64,000 nt of DNA from Erythrophleum ivorense (Eukaryota; Streptophyta; Magnoliopsida; Fabales; Fabaceae): positions 65,029,088 to 65,093,087 of the forward strand of contig JAIUCV010000003.1 in NCBI GenBank assembly GCA_026724425.1, read 5' to 3'. A program made the position numbers and the translations under genes. The notes under the pieces are model-generated. The model ran no database searches and had not been told where the DNA came from. It was given only the letters and a program-made list of their open reading frames with translations. Positions 63,613-64,000 of the stretch are shown here, piece after piece. How positions within the stretch are numbered: the stretch's first letter is position 1; the number at the start of each line of letters is the position of its first letter.

Positions 63613-64000
63613 TATATATAAAGGAAATCAATTACTTTAGTTGAAATTTTAATGTGAACTTCATGCATGAGGGAGGTATTATTCTTTCTTAGATATATAC
63701 ACATTGAAAATGACAAGTCAATATTGTAGGTATATACGTGTTTCTGTGAAATATCCTACTTTAAAAACCTAATCCTAAGCTTAATATACGTCCTAGAAAA
63801 AGGAGTAATATTTAGACTTTTGTTACGCCAAAAAGCACCTAAGTTTCTTACTGGATGAAACATGGGTCGATCAAGTTGCAACCTTTAAATTGTTAACATC
63901 GATCCCCTTTATTAATTATTCATTGACTATGTATATAGTTTGATTAGTTATCAAAAAACCTCTTTGAATGGGTGTCTAATTAAAGCATTACTTTATTAGT
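63000..64000. other. Intergenic DNA at the window end, rich in microsatellites
   Basis: A (TTAA)n run at about 63147-63184 and a (GA)n run of about 38 bases at 63572-63609. A CT-rich stretch at 63385-63430 could be leader-like, but no coding region follows it. Confidence 0.45.

Noticed and set aside
1..64000. CRISPR arrays, bacterial-type operons or organellar inserts
   Set aside because: No regularly spaced identical repeats, no intron-free gene strings and no plastid or mitochondrial genes were recognised; the gene structures are nuclear plant.

Overview
The window is nuclear DNA of a flowering plant, almost certainly a eudicot. It is visibly AT-rich. Its genes have many small exons separated by GT-AG (twice GC-AG) introns, and the proteins match plant families: a chloroplast IMPL1-type phosphatase, phloem protein 2 (PP2/Nictaba) lectins and a plant VAMP72 R-SNARE. 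Intergenic DNA and introns hold microsatellites, foldback/MITE-like elements and decayed retrotransposons. The species cannot be named from the sequence alone. All gene models below were built by hand from splice signals, reading phase and family knowledge.

Layout. 1-1173: probable edge of an LTR retrotransposon. 2587-9438 (+): IMPL1, ten coding exons, 361 aa. 10737-21279 (-): three PP2-type lectin genes in the same direction, sharing the same intron phases (0, then 2). The first carries a long polyproline N-terminus, and two of the three use a GC donor at intron 1. 24998-26705 (-): ribonuclease H2 subunit C, four exons. 28355-38106 (-): ZPR1 zinc-finger protein, sixteen coding exons, 500 aa, with two exact C-X2-C-X25-C-X2-C fingers. 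38.4-47.5 kb: repeat-rich block with a MITE-like copy, inverted repeats, a decayed plant L1-type LINE (about 40.2-43.1 kb) and a 972-bp foldback element. 47980-52607 (+): VAMP72-type R-SNARE, five exons, 221 aa. 52.6-64 kb: about 11 kb in which I recognise no gene, only microsatellites and two more inverted-repeat elements.

The genes are independent housekeeping or vascular functions (inositol/galactose phosphate metabolism, phloem lectins, RNA:DNA hybrid removal, eEF1A folding, secretion). There is no operon-like logic. The only functional cluster is the PP2 tandem array. I found no CRISPR, no tRNA or rRNA gene and no clearly new multi-gene system. The points most worth a second look are the polyproline-PP2 fusion, the recurrent GC-AG first introns in the PP2 array, the 15-nt first coding exon of the third PP2 gene, and the families of foldback elements around and inside the genes.
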